Positions 37,631 through 51,399 are shown, counted from the stretch's first letter. The stretch: DNA of 64,000 bases from Imbricaverruca yamaguchii (GCA_034440575.1 JAOTOL010001316.1:136501-200500); one strand, 5' to 3'. The notes: generated from the sequence alone by a model not told the origin. Made by a program: numbers and translations.

Positions 37631-37978
37631 GGTCTGCAGTCACAGCTATCTGCATCATGCTATCTGCATGGGATAATCTCTCTCCACAGATGATGGCCAG
37701 CACAGTCAGGAAGGGGAGGGGGAGCCAGCAAAAAGTCAGTTCAACGCCACACTCAACACCACTGAAACGATTTGTGGCACGACGCACTATTGGCTAAAAG
37801 CCAAACTTTATTGCAAACGCTTTAAGGTGTCCGTGTGGGAAAAGACACCTGCCGACTTCCTTCTACCTCCACAGGACAGTGGCGTCGCCGGTCGTAGTGC
37901 CAGTAACGGGTCAGAACAAAGGAAATAGACAAGGGCATGGATTGCAGACACGAAGACACATGGAGAGAAGGGACGGAG
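37631..37978. other. No gene seen
   Basis: Spacer before the CAGA array; an 86-aa frame ends inside it with no recognised feature. Confidence 0.5.
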
Positions 37979-39862
<1,884 letters not shown>

Positions 39863-40997
39863 GAGACAGAGCGGGTGGGGGAAGAGTGGGATGCGCCGGC
39901 AGACCACGCTGGCGGGCGGCCTAACTAGCGGCACACAGGCCAGGCGCCAGAGGTATCTGCACAAATAGCCGCAGACGGTGTGCGAGCGAGCGCCGGGGGC
40001 GCCGCCGCAGCATCCCGAGCCTCAATGGTGCCGCACGTGGTGCTCAAAGGAATGGCCAGCTGACCAAGCAATGTCGCCAGTTAACGACAGATGGTGTCGG
40101 TGTTGACGCGGCCCGTGGAGATGGGCGTGGCGACGGCGTCATCAGACCCAGCCACTATTTTGCAGCAGGAATGGAGAGGTGCCAGCGGAGCAGCGCCTTG
40201 ATAGAGCAGCTTCTGCGTGTTATACCAGAGGTGATGACGCCGGGGACTTAAGATGAGGTGTAGCATGGAACGGGAACTGGGAGAAGACAGCTGGATCCGC
40301 ATTTTTAAGTGACGATTTGTCCCCCTCAATTTCCTGCGTGTCCCCCTCCCCAAGGCTCAGCTATCAAACTAAACGTGCATAATCGTCGCAAAATTCTACA
40401 TAATCATTTATATGGTGAACATATGTATACAAGAGAAACGCCAAAAATACTAGAAACCAATCTAGCCAATCAACGCGCTTCACAGGCCATCTGTCGTCAC
40501 AAAATATCCAGTGGTAAATCAGCAAGCGTTAGACATGTCTGCATCCAGACCATTAGTAAATAACATGAACCCTGACCCTCTTGTGTTTTCGCTTGGGTGG
40601 AAAAATTGTGCTTTTCCAGTCACGAAATTTGCATTATCGCCAGGTCATATAATCTTAGGTTCCCAATCCATGCGCGTATGCCTATATATCTCGAACAAAC
40701 ATGACTCGGGAGTCCTTGTGTATCTTCAAGACCATGGAGGTCCTGGGCAGCTTGAAGTACGTAGGGCAAGTTAACTTCATATTCATATTCTTATTCAGCG
40801 ACGAGTTGCCAGAGACGTATTCCTATTCGCATTCAGCGATGGGTTTGTGTTCGTTCGAATCAATTACCAGGAATGCTTATGTTTTAAAGTCAAAGGTCAC
40901 ACTGATTTCTTCGATCGCCTCAAATATTTTGTTTTCACGCAAAGCTATAGAAATGTTGTATTCAGTGATAGCCCGTGGTCATCCCTATAATATTCCC
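39863..40997. other. No gene seen
   Basis: GC-rich to about 40080, then AT-leaning. A 90-aa minus frame (40081-40353) is not recognised. Confidence 0.45.
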
Positions 40998-41354
40998 GCC
41001 CCAGTAGCTCAGTTGGTTAGGGCGCTAGCCTGCACTGGTCTCCCCTGCCCTGGCAACACAGGGTTCGAGTCCCTTCGCATGCTCTCATTTAGCCCCCGGC
41101 TGGGAGGGTCAATTGGCAGCTGGCCCGATAAGGTCGAGGACGAGCTACCGGGGCGGCCGTGTCGGTGCATTGGCGGCACCCTAAACTTTCGGCCAAAATT
41201 AATCCGTTGAAATGGCATTCATGGATCGGGTGGTGGGGCCAGGGTTCGCAGAACAAGCTCTGCTTAGCAATATGACCCTGGTTCATGAAGCCACCCCAAC
41301 AAGAACTCGGATTAAATTGATAAAAATATAAAATGAAAATAAATGAAAAAAAAA
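40998..41354 (+). mobile_element. tRNA-derived SINE 1
   Basis: Pol III A-box TAGCTCAGTTGG (41005-41016) and B-box GGTTCGAGTCCC (41062-41073) in tRNA-like order. The wide A-to-B gap includes a CCCTGCCCTGGCAACACAG insert. An unrelated body of about 260 bp follows (with GGCGGCACCCTAAAC near 41170), then an A-rich tail (AAAATGAAAATAAATG, then A9) ending about 41354. Transcribed by Pol III and mobilised by a partner LINE in known families. No target duplication is visible. Confidence 0.8.
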
Positions 41355-41760
41355 CTTTCAATCCAGGACAAGTCAAGGTCAAACCTCAAGGTCAAAGGTC
41401 ATGATAAATTTGTAGAATTCCTTTCGTTTCGTGGCTTTGGCTTATAATTTCACCAAGTAAGTGTCATTCAATGTGGTTTGTCGTACGACACCAGAAAGTT
41501 GATAAAACTAAATAATTTCGAAGGTCAAAAGTCAACCTGATATTTCGTTCGCCTCGTATTTTTTTCGTTTTTACTCAAACCTACCCGAATCTGGTATCAA
41601 GTGTTTGCCCGTAGTGAACACTAGATCGACATTTCAAACCGGGACTTGTCAAGGTCAAACTTCAAACAAAGGCTAGATTGAGTTGTTCGGCGGGATTGCG
41701 TTTCATCACTATGGCTTCAAGTTGCAGAAAATGAGTGCTGAATGATGGATGTGATTATCG
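41355..41760 (-). repeat. 263-bp satellite R3, inverted dimer
   Basis: On the minus strand this repeats the 27.9-28.4 kb order: GTTTGAGTAAAAACG, then CACT...GGGCAAACACTTGATAC, TTTGAAATGTCGATCT, GACAAGTCCCGGTTTG and AAGCCATAGTGATGAAACGC. The second unit (41350-41500) is more decayed. Confidence 0.65.
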
Positions 41761-42080
41761 ATTTGAGAAAACTTAAAATTGAATTGTTTGTGCTATTTCA
41801 ATTTATCAAAAAAGACAGATACCACCAATACCAAATGATACTTAGTGGAACCGCGAGAATATCCATTCTCAAAAGTCACCACACATAAATCTTGGACAAT
41901 CTAACATCTAACTAGGTTAAACACGAGTAGAATGTCGTACTCGACATCAATGCAGCATTGCTTGCATTTTTCATGGGTTTGACTTCCAAAGTTGTGGGGC
42001 AGGGGCTGCCCGCCAAGTTGAGGGGGCGGCTGAGCTGAAAGGTGGGGGGGGGGCTGGAGCCCTCCCAACTACATAGGATC
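41761..42080. other. No gene seen
   Basis: AT-rich stretch followed by a G-rich stretch (GGGGGGGGGG near 42044-42053) before SINE 2. Confidence 0.5.
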
Positions 42081-42265
42081 GGGGCGGGAATGGCCGAGTG
42101 GTTAAGGTATTGGGCTCTGGGTACCAAACGTCCCGAGTTCGACACCCGCACCGATCGGGATATTTCCCAACCCCGCGGCCCACCGGCGAAACAGTGTAGG
42201 CGGCACCATTAGCCGTGAATGTGCATAAAGTGCGTCGTGAACCACCCAATAAATAAACAAGCAAA
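42081..42265 (+). mobile_element. tRNA-derived SINE 2 with imperfect target duplication
   Basis: A-box TGGCCGAGTGGT (42091-42102) and B-box GAGTTCGACACCC (42135-42147), a Ser/Leu-like tRNA head. Tail GCATAAAGTGCGTCGTGAACC, then CCCAATAAATAAAC. Flanks CAACTACATAGGATC (42066-42080) and CAACTGCATAGGGTC (42266-42280) agree at 13 of 15 positions and mark a target-site duplication. A similar tail lies at 59440-59505. Confidence 0.82.
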
Positions 42266-42389
42266 CAACTGCATAGGGTCATACACTTCTGGTTCCCCCA
42301 AGACATCCGTCATAGACTGCTGAGACGGTGCTCGCATTCCCGGCATTCAATTTACACGGTCACATTGCTATTATGAACATATATAACAT

Positions 42390-43245
42390 ATAACCGTTTT
42401 TCACGTCATCCGCTTTCTTCCTAATGGTTCAACGGAAATTGACATTTGTAAAAGAAGTCAGCACGTAAATGCGCGCGATTTTATAAACAGCCGCAGTTCA
42501 TAACCGCAACATGGCAATGCTGTAATTAGGGGTGGATCCAGGAATCATTATTGGGGAACACTTCTTTGAACTGAAGGTACTGCCACTAAGAAAGTCCTTG
42601 GAGTAGCGCCTGTGGTTAAAAAATTCGAAGGGGCGCGTTGTACTTGGGCGTTCCCGGTTACGCTTTTCCTTTCAAGGGAACGCCCTCTTTTATTGAAAGG
42701 AGCGCCTCCTGCTGAAAAAAAATTGACAGAGTTCACTCGAACCTTCTCGGAGGGGAACCATTTCTTGGCCTGATGAACGCCATCTTCAACGTGTGGATCA
42801 TATGCGCCCAGTGCCACCCCTGTATCCGGCCCTGGTTATGGTTGCATCGAAATGGCCTCCCGTAAAACAGGAAAGCATGGGAATGGTTGGTGTAAGTCCA
42901 TATTTACTGGAGCAAATTCGTCGTTCAATAATTTCTGTTTTCCTCTTACAAATTTAACGTAATTAAAGCGTTGCTCTTTAGTGATTGTGAAATCGAGCCC
43001 AGTGCATACGATATAAAGATAGGTGTGATAAGCAGTGAAACTTGTTAATTTTAGTAGAACGTTTTGTCCCAGACATATCAGATTTAATACTTGTAAATCG
43101 GAAAATCAGGTATTGAATACGGTTTCTGAAATCCGAAGATTTTTGGTGATGGTGGTGGTAGTGGTGGGGATACCTCTCTATCATACCCAAATTTCCCACG
43201 ACTCTGTTTTGTCCCCCTCCCCCCCATTTTAAAACCGTGGCTACA
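42390..43245 (-). repeat. Dispersed repeat R2, minus-strand copy
   Basis: Reverse-complement partner of 26910-27700. On the plus strand: CTAATGGTTCAACGGAAAT (42423-42441), GGGGTGGATCCAGGAATC (about 42531), GGCACTGGGCGC region near 42810, CGTAAAACAGGAAAGCATGG (42862-42881), and TTTTAAAACCGTGGCTACATCC (about 43228). The core 42530-42835 has the look of a nested DNA element. Confidence 0.7.
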
Positions 43246-43654
43246 TCCATGTCCTCGACGTCACAACTTCAAGCTTGTCCAGCAAGCCCAAAGGAATTGA
43301 ATGCAAAACCCTATGTATGGAAGAAGAAATAGTATCTCATAGATCAAAGAAGACTACAAACGAGGGAGGGGTCCAGCGAACCCCTATAGGCATGAGCGGC
43401 AAACATGTTCGCTGGGCGACCCAACTCCACCAGATCGTCACGCCTTGGCGCCGGTGTGACCACTTTGCCGTCACGAGCCCATTTGTATTTCCTTCATTCA
43501 GGGGACCAGCTGTTTATATTTAGATTTAATATATTTCCAATCCAACGCTACTTCCGAAATGATCACGTCATGTGCTGGAGTAGACTGTTGTTTGAAGCAG
43601 TACTCGCCACGCCTAGTCACCTAACGGCCATCACTATAGGTGGCCCTGCTCTCT
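43246..43654. other. No gene seen
   Basis: Frames of 82-100 aa on plus overlap the next minisatellite and have no recognised domain. Confidence 0.45.
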
Positions 43655-43845
43655 GCACCATCAGTGGTGATCGTGACACCGCGCCGATGCTCCCCCATCA
43701 GTGGTGATCGTGACACCGCGCCGATGCTCTCCAATCAGTGGTGATCGTGACACCGCGCCAATGCTCCCCTATCAGTGGTGATCGTGACACCGCGCCGATG
43801 CTCTCCCATCAGTGGTGATCGTGACACCGCCCCGATGCTCCTCGA
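43655..43845. repeat. Minisatellite, 36-37-bp unit, about 5 copies
   Basis: CAGTGGTGATCGTGACACCG at 43662, 43699, 43735 and on; the unit ends GCCGATGCTC[C/T]CC.ATs. Copies are nearly identical, so expansion was recent. Confidence 0.94.
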
Positions 43846-44389
43846 CCGACAACGGTGTAGCGCCCGATCCAATGAAATTGCCCGTGGCATGGCAGCCTCA
43901 CAACTCGATTATGGTCCTTGCTCATTCGTCGCATCCAATCGTGCCTTGAATTGGTAGCTGTGTAGAACGGTCGGTGCTTAAAGCCATGCACTCGTCCGAT
44001 GCCGACACCTGCTGACTTCGCACATAGTAGCGCCGAATTATATTTCTGTATTTGACCGGAAAAATTAATTCTTGTTGACTGTAATCAAGGAAGCATGTGG
44101 GAATGAGTTAGAGAGCGTGGTGCGCTCCGTTGCTTGGACGCGGACGATTGTTCGTCTCCTCACTAGTTGACGAATCGTCAATTCTCTCTCGACCGACTAT
44201 GAGATCGTCTTACAACTTCCAGCTTTTATGTGGAACTTCAAACCTTCATAGTGATGCACGGTTTCGCTATAGCGAAACCAGGCGGCTGGTGGCAAACCTT
44301 TTGTGCTCTTGATAGTCGTGAAGCTTCCCTAATTGCTCGCGGGTTGTCTTGCTGGGCACAGCAAAACAAGCTCAGCCCTATACCGGTGC
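43846..44389. other. No gene seen; perfect palindrome inside
   Basis: Unassigned sequence, with a 20-bp palindrome at 44260-44279. Confidence 0.5.
44260..44279. repeat. Perfect 20-bp palindrome
   Basis: GGTTTCGCTATAGCGAAACC, no spacer between the 10-bp arms. Confidence 0.9.
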
Positions 44390-44635
44390 AGCCCGGAATA
44401 TATATTTTACCACAGCTGATACCAGTATAACCTGAAGTCCTCATTTCACCAACTCCGATACCAGCTAAAATTTCAGTCGGTATTGAATCAGCTCTGGTAC
44501 GGGTATAGTTCCAAATCTGGCCATTTGATCAGCCGTGATACCGGCACAGCCCCAAATCCAGCCATTTGATCAGCCGTGGTACCAGTACAGCTCCAAATTC
44601 GGCCAAATCCTTCCCTCGGGCCAAATCCTTCCCTC
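44390..44635. repeat. Diverged minisatellite, 41-bp unit
   Basis: CCATTTGATCAGCCGTG recurs at 44521 and 44562. Older units (GATACCAGTATAACC, GATACCAGCTAAAAT, GGTACGGGTATAG) extend left to about 44390. Confidence 0.7.
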
Positions 44636-44890
44636 CCTTCCTGTAATATGCTTTAATTACTGGACACTGGCTTAGTGTACCTTAGCGTTGAAAAGCTTAG
44701 TCAGCGAACTAGTTATGTATTTTAAAGTAGTAGCTTTCATAGGCGTATACTTCATTAACCTTGGTTCAAGAACTTTCCAGAGGCCATCGCCACAAATTAG
44801 ATCATATAGACCTGCACCTAACTGCAGCGCCAGATGTCTTCTAACCCGAAAAATTGTGTTTAGGTGTTTGAAGACGTAATGTAATTTACC

Positions 44891-44984
44891 TCTGACTAGT
44901 TGTGTGCTCACAACTAGTCAGACACAACTAGTCCTACAATCGTTTTATCTTGGAGCACTTGCTCCAAGATAAAACGAATGTAGG
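44891..44984. repeat. Two adjacent long hairpins, both with 4-nt loops
   Basis: First: TCTGACTAGTTGTG (44891-44904), loop TGCT, perfect complement 44909-44922; a third CACAACTAGTC follows at 44923-44933. Second: 24-bp arms 44933-44956 and 44961-44984 with one mismatch, core CGTTTTATCTTGGAGC, loop ACTT. Function unknown. Confidence 0.93.
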
Positions 44985-45159
44985 AAGCCTATTGAGAAAG
45001 CAAGTTAGGCAAATCATTTATCACAGACGGGACGAACGCTTTATACCTGCAAACACTTCGAACAACTTTTGTGGGTTAGAAAATGCCTGGTGTTATGACC
45101 AAGCGCATGACGGGTATGACAAATAATGCTTTTTACTGCGGAGTTTTTCGATACCACAC

Positions 45160-45600
45160 ACCTGCTTTCCTCTTCCTTTCCAGAGACCTCCGATGCCACA
45201 CACCTGCTTCAGTGTTCCTTTTCAGACATCTCCAATGCCACACATCTGCTTCCCTGTTCCTTTGCATACATCTCCGATGCCACACATCTGCTTCCCTGTT
45301 CCTTTGCAGACACCTCCGATGCCACGCATCTGCTTCCCTGTTCCTTTGTATAGATGCCACACATCTGCTTCGTGTTCCTTTCTAGACATCTCCAATTTGC
45401 TTCCCTGTTCCTTTGCAGACACCTCCGATGCCACGCATCTGCTTCTCTGTTTCTCTCCGAACACCTCTAATGCCACATACCTGCTTCCCTGTTCCTTTTC
45501 GGACACCTCAGATGCCACACCTGTTTCCGCGTTCTTTTCCATACACTTTTAATACTACACATCTGTTTCCCTGTTCCTTTCCACGAGTACGTAGCTCACC
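45160..45600. repeat. Minisatellite, 42-bp unit, about 10 copies
   Basis: GCCACACATCTGCTTCCCTG then TTCCTTTGCA; starts at 45237 and 45279 give the 42-bp step. Deletions shorten some units (45350-45410). Since 42 is divisible by three, frames stay open on both strands (75-119 aa); these are not genes. Confidence 0.93.
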
Positions 45601-45639
45601 GCTGGCATTCTCCAAACATCCCATTTGCCCTGTCAGCTA

Positions 45640-47420
45640 TAGCATGAGACAAATGAAATAAGGCTCTTGCTCACATCACCCAAGAGGGATCCTCCAGATG
45701 GAAACACTCGAAATGTATGCTGCAGCTGTGTAGCTGCCAAAGTTCCTACGCCAAAATACTGAACAAGGTCCTTGTAGTCCGGCGAAACGCCCACCAGTCG
45801 GCATCGTTCGCAAAGCGAATTGAAGTGTTCGATCAAGCATACGAAAATATGAATACCAAAATTTTGCGTCTGGTGGGACTTAGCGCTACACCCAATAATT
45901 TTACCGATTGGCGCAGTCTGTCTAGATCCCGCTGCATCATAGATCTGTCGGTTTGGTCATCCACTCTACTACGAAGCCGTACATCATCGGCAAACATGAA
46001 GTATGTTGTGTGCGCGGAAACTGGCAAGTCATTGCTGGTAAGACATGCAAGTAAAAGCGATGAGAGCAAATCCGCTTCCGGCGTGTCCACCAACACTGGA
46101 ATCGATAGATGTCGACTTGGCATCTTCATATGGACGTCGGAGGGGAAGAATAGCGTGGGCTCCCAATGTTGAGTTGGTTCCATAATAAGCTAACTTTTAC
46201 ATGGGATCACATTGGCAGCCCTCTCAATAAACCCTGGCCCACTGATCTCCTCCGTGCATTTCCCTGCCTCTATGATTTTTAGAAATTGACACCCCTACCG
46301 GATTCCACACTACGGAGTGACCGTTTACAACCATCCGCTGCGTCTAGACGTATTTTAATGATTCGCCCTATTTTAACACCGTACCTGCAATCTTGCATCA
46401 GGTTTCCAGCTTTCTAGCTTTCAATCTAATGGACTCATGGACTGACGGACCGATGGATTGGTAGACTGATGGACTGACACTTCGAAAAGCCTAACTATAG
46501 TTTGCATAAACCACATACATCTGAAAGCCATTGGATGTATTGATTGCGGACGTGCGTGCCAAGGTGTGAGACGCCACAAGTCCCAATATAAATCAATGTT
46601 GCTAATTAGACAAAGCTGGCTAAACATGGCTACCTAAAGAACACATGTGGGTACGGCATTCCAGTGCCTTGCTAAAATAGCTAAAAGCGAGATATATCGA
46701 TAGTTGGACGGAATGTTTTTTTCTTCTTTGAGGAGGATTTGACCAATGCTTGCCACTTCACATATTTTGGGAGCAAGCCCAGTTGCAATGGCAGTTGACA
46801 GTTTGGCAAAAGGTACGGTTACCTCCTCAGTACACTCCCGAATAACACACGCATAAATGCTATCTGGTCCACACACTTTGTGCTGGTTTGTACAGCATAA
46901 TATCCGTCAGCAGTCTGATGAGAAACGTCGAAGGAAGCAAGATTTTCCGGCGAATATTCCGTGGCAGATGATAATGTTGCTACACCTGGAACTCTGAACT
47001 TCGTAACAAATATGCAGCTTAACATCAGCGTGATCACAGCTGCTCATAATTTCCGGCAACCATCCGTAAGAGTCAATATGCTGTTTCTCCCCTACCCTTC
47101 TAAAACGACCAAAAACGCTAAGATTTGCTTTCCCATAAGTCCTTCAGACACTCAGGACACTTGGGACCCATGTCCTTAAATGTTCTGCACTTAGCATTGA
47201 CGGAAGATTGCGTGTCTTTGGTTAGGTTTCCATTCAGTTTGCAGTGAGCCGCCTCCTTTTCTGTCAGTGCTGACCGAAGCTGAGAGTCGAACCAAGATGT
47301 CATCGCCTTAATGTCACCGCCGGGATGTGATCCAGGATGGTCGACGTGAGCAAGTCGTAGAAGATGGTGACAATTTCATCCATCTGCAGCACCCGAAAGG
47401 AGCTTTCACGGGATATGTCG
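45640..47420 (-). pseudogene. Jockey/CR1-group LINE remnant D, split by another repeat
   Basis: Decayed ORF2 read 5' to 3' on minus: endonuclease-RT linker MDEIVTIFYDLLTSTILDHIP (about 47390-47320), frameshift, SWFDSQLRSALTEKEAAHC (about 47300-47240), then the RT start GPDSIYACVIRECTEEV and IPSNYRYISLLAILA (46876-46634). After a 440-bp gap lacking motif A come a degenerate motif B, the FMFADDVRLRS catalytic box (about 46020-45980) and a further C-terminal part (to about 45640). The gap contains a copy of dispersed repeat R1 (46190-46320) and GGACTGA-type short repeats. A separate family from the other LINEs here. Confidence 0.78.
46190..46320 (+). repeat. Dispersed repeat R1, copy ii (inside LINE remnant D)
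   Basis: AACTTTTACATGGGATCAC, then CTGGCCCACTGATCTCCTCC, TTTTTAGAAATTGACACC and CCTACCGG, matching copies at 1800 and 47945 in order. It sits exactly where the LINE's RT motif A should be. Confidence 0.55.
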
Positions 47421-48628
47421 CAGTGGCTCGCACATTCCGCCCCCAGGGTGTGTACACCTGTAGTTGAGAGCTGAGGTTCGGGTCACCAGTGGCGGGGGTT
47501 AACTCGCGGCTCCCTGTAATTGGGAGCTCAGGTTCGGGTCTCCAGAGGCATGGGTTCACTTGAGGCACTGACTTCACAAGTCACTCTCACGTGAATAGAG
47601 CCCAGAGTTCAGCTCTGACAGTGATGCTCACATGAGTCCCAGTGGATATAGCCTAGAGCTAAACAATTGTTGCCAAGTGTGGGTTGGTAAACACGCTTCC
47701 AGTGTTCCGCCAGGTGGTAGTCATCCACAAACGCAGCCGTATGTGGAGACCGGCACAGAGGACGGCAGCCGCTCAGCCATCGACTGTTGGTGCCTATTGT
47801 CAGGTACGTTAAAATTAACACATCATAACTAAACTATCCATACTGAAACGAACATCAGACGATAATAATCCACTGGGATGGGTGTTTCTACGAATACTTT
47901 TAAGGGGCAAGCGCATATCAACGCTGGCTTTGATCCCACACACAATTACTTCAACTTTTAACATAGGATCATATGGAGTGTGCCCCCAAACATTTTGGCT
48001 TCGCCTATTGCCTCGATGTATTGATCCTCAATAATTTTCAGAAATTAACCCTACGCCTACCGGCCTCGGTTGCATTTCGATTAAGCGCCATCGAATTAAG
48101 CATTGAAGACATTAAGCATTAAGCATTGAAAAGCGCCATCGAATGTTTTACATCTACCGACACTACAGAAGAGATGTCCCGGCACCAATTCGGCTGATTG
48201 CGCGCAGTCGGAGTTCAGAGTCGGCTGTGTATGCCCGGAAGCGCAGCTGAGACAGTGCAGTTGGCCGTAATGCTGTCTTAAACTTTTTCACACCACCGCT
48301 GGCAAACATATCAGGACTTGAAACTTACATGCCTTCCACGGTAACTCCCTGCTGATCACCCCACAGCCTCACTGCCACGACGCGCTTGTAAATCCTCCAG
48401 TCAGAAAGACGGGCTCGTGACTAAAACACGTGACGGTCATATGATGTCAAATGGAAGTACCAGCGTCCGTGTACCTTGCATGCTAATGTCCCGAGTAACC
48501 GCTGAACTGAATCCAACTTCAGCCGCGAATACGGAAAGGCAGAGTGAGGTTTGGTAATGCTTTCGCAACCAAATTGCATATTCATCATTCGTTCCTTTGT
48601 ATATAGAATATATGTGAGCTGCTACGTT
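47421..48628. other. No gene seen; one dispersed repeat and a 55-60-bp duplication
   Basis: 47468-47565 holds two similar copies of GAGCT[G/C]AGGTTCGGGTC. Copy iii of R1 is at 47945-48080. 48085-48140 has short AAGCATTGAA/GCGCCATCGAAT duplications. Confidence 0.5.
47945..48080 (+). repeat. Dispersed repeat R1, copy iii
   Basis: AACTTTTAACATAGGATCAT, GCCTCGATGTATTGATCCTC, TTTTCAGAAATTAACCC and CCTACCGGCC follow the same order as copy ii. Confidence 0.55.
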
Positions 48629-48795
48629 AGGGGACGAGTAGCCTAGGGGTAAATTGCTCGTCTCACAATCGAAAGGTTGTGAGTTCGAGTCTCACCTGTC
48701 GCTACTCTTCGCCCGCGACCAATCGGCGTGAGAGATTGGCGACGCTACATGACTCAACGGTCGATGCGTCGTAAAGCCAATAAACCAACCAGACC
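48629..48795 (+). mobile_element. tRNA-derived SINE 3 with perfect 13-bp target duplication
   Basis: Bounded by identical GAGCTGCTACGTT at 48616-48628 and 48796-48808. A-box TAGCCTAGGGGT (48639-48650) and B-box GAGTTCGAGTCTC (48681-48693). The core ACCAATCGGCGTGAGAG, TTGGCGACGCTA, CGATGCGTCGTAAAG (48718-48776) is shared with SINE 4. Tail CCAATAAACCAACCAGACC. The perfect duplication makes this the youngest visible insertion in the window. Confidence 0.92.
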
Positions 48796-48899
48796 GAGCT
48801 GCTACGTTGTCTGCACTGGGCTGCTGGGGAAAATGGCGCCCGTCATTAAGTGTGCATCCAATGATGATCTTGCGGGCATAGAAAGATGAGGCAAACCAC

Positions 48900-49185
48900 G
48901 AGTACGAATGCCTAGTTGTATCAGAGGAATGTCCCCGTAAAGATGGTCTGGGCATGGATGGTACTGCGGGCGGGGTTGCTTGCTATATCAGAGGAATTTC
49001 CCCGTAAAGATGGTCTGGGCATGGATGGTACTGCGGGCGGGGTTGCTAGCTATATCAGAGGAATGTCCCCGTGAAGATGGTCTGGGCATGGATGGTTCTG
49101 CGAGCGGAGTTCCTAGCTGTATCAGAGGAATGTTGCCATGAAGATGTGTCTAGTCGTGGATGGTTCCGCGGATATGTTCTGCGGG
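48900..49185. repeat. Minisatellite, 67-bp unit, about 4 copies
   Basis: TATCAGAGGAATGTCCCCGT at 48919, 48986 and onward (67-bp step), with GATGGTCTGGGCATGGATGG and TGCGGGCGGGGTTGCT inside the unit. The last copy is diverged. Confidence 0.92.
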
Positions 49186-50409
49186 CGGAGGAGATGGCGG
49201 GGCGGACAGGTGAATTCCTCCAAGAAAAGCAGAGTACATGAGCAGCAAAGCTTCTGACACGACCGCGTTCACGGATAATACTCATAATTAGTATCAAGTA
49301 ATACTCGGCTGGCTGGGGCATTCGTTTAGTCAAATAGGAAAATGTATTCTACGAGTTGGAAGATGGAAGTTGCGAGTCCATCCTCAATGAAAAATCCGGT
49401 CCCCGCAGGACGCGACAAAGAAGTTCGAAACTCTCGTAAAGGAATTGTGAAATCAAAATAGCAAACACATTGTTGTTAAGTCACTGATGATGATTAGGTA
49501 CCCGAAAAATGCAAAATAATGAAAGCCAACGCCCCATAGCACCTGCAATGTCTGAGTCAAGATGACCAGGAAGAGTTCCCAGTCTAGGGAACCTTGACTT
49601 GCTATAATCGCGCGCCATTACGAGGCCATTCAAGTTAGCATAATTGAACGCTTACAAGTATTGTCGTCTATATAAAGCTGATTACCGAGGCGTCAGGAAG
49701 CAATTGGCACGCGAAAAAGAAGCAACAATGCTGGAGACTGTTCTGCAGGGACATCCTCACACGGCCATTAACGGCAAGCATGTCGGGACTTCTCTTGCAC
49801 GTTGAATGCGCGAGCAGTTTCAAGCATACCACAAATAAACTATCATTGCATGCTTGTAAGTGACTGCATGGTTCGGCTACACCGCCTCTGAAAGCCAAAG
49901 GTATTTCAATTCTTGCCAATGTTCCCTTGGAAATGTCTGCTTAGGGTGCCTGTTCATCTTGATGTGCTCGAACCGCACAGTCGGATTTTTTTTTGCGCGC
50001 CGTTCGGAAGGAACATTTCCATTTCCGGCGCAGATGCTCGTGCATACGGGCATCTGTACATTCAACTGTGTTTGAATGTACAAGTCCCAGTACCGAACGA
50101 ACTACTGATGCTGCAGTCGGTTGTGCAAACCTGGCAAACATGCATGCGTTATTGGTCCACGGAGATGACTGCCTGGCTCGCAAAGGATGAACACACCAGT
50201 GCGTTTGACGGTGGGTGGGATTGGTATGCCTTGTCATCCATACGTGCTTAAATGACCCAGTTGATGGCGCAGCAAGTGATTACAATGTGACCTTAAACGA
50301 TAGCGAACATACGCTTAGAATATTTCGACATGCTATCGTGTTAAATATCTCAGCGAGTCAGGTTAGCTCCTTCCTTCCTCGTTAAGCTTGAGCTCATAAA
50401 CCATAGACC
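49186..50409. other. No gene seen
   Basis: Overlapping frames of 65-112 aa on both strands (49860-50250) show no recognised domain. Otherwise featureless. Confidence 0.45.
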
Positions 50410-51055
<646 letters not shown>

Positions 51056-51399
51056 GAGAATATAGATCTGCAAAGGGGATTGCAAATGACAATAAGACAT
51101 ATTTCGATATGCTCTCCAATACACGCACACAGATGGAATCCGGGGAGAAATCAAATCTGGGTGTTTGGGGAAGTGATGCACGAATTGCATCGGATGCTGC
51201 GGGAAAGTAGTAGTTTAGAAAACTGGGACAAGGTAAGGTAGGAATCTAAGGAGTATTACGGTGACCGGAGATGAATTGAGATGGCCGGCCAAGGGCAGGC
51301 CAGTTTTCTCGACTACTTAAAACAGGGACTGGGAGATGAATTTTCTGCATGTGAACACACCCTAAGACAATGCGATTATATACTTCCAAGCAAACTTAG
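51056..51399. other. No gene seen
   Basis: Spacer between the CAGA tract and the LINE; perhaps LINE 5' sequence, but nothing recognisable. Confidence 0.45.

Noticed and set aside
44933..44984. microRNA precursor
   Set aside because: A 24-bp stem with a 4-nt loop is too short and too tight for a typical animal pre-miRNA.
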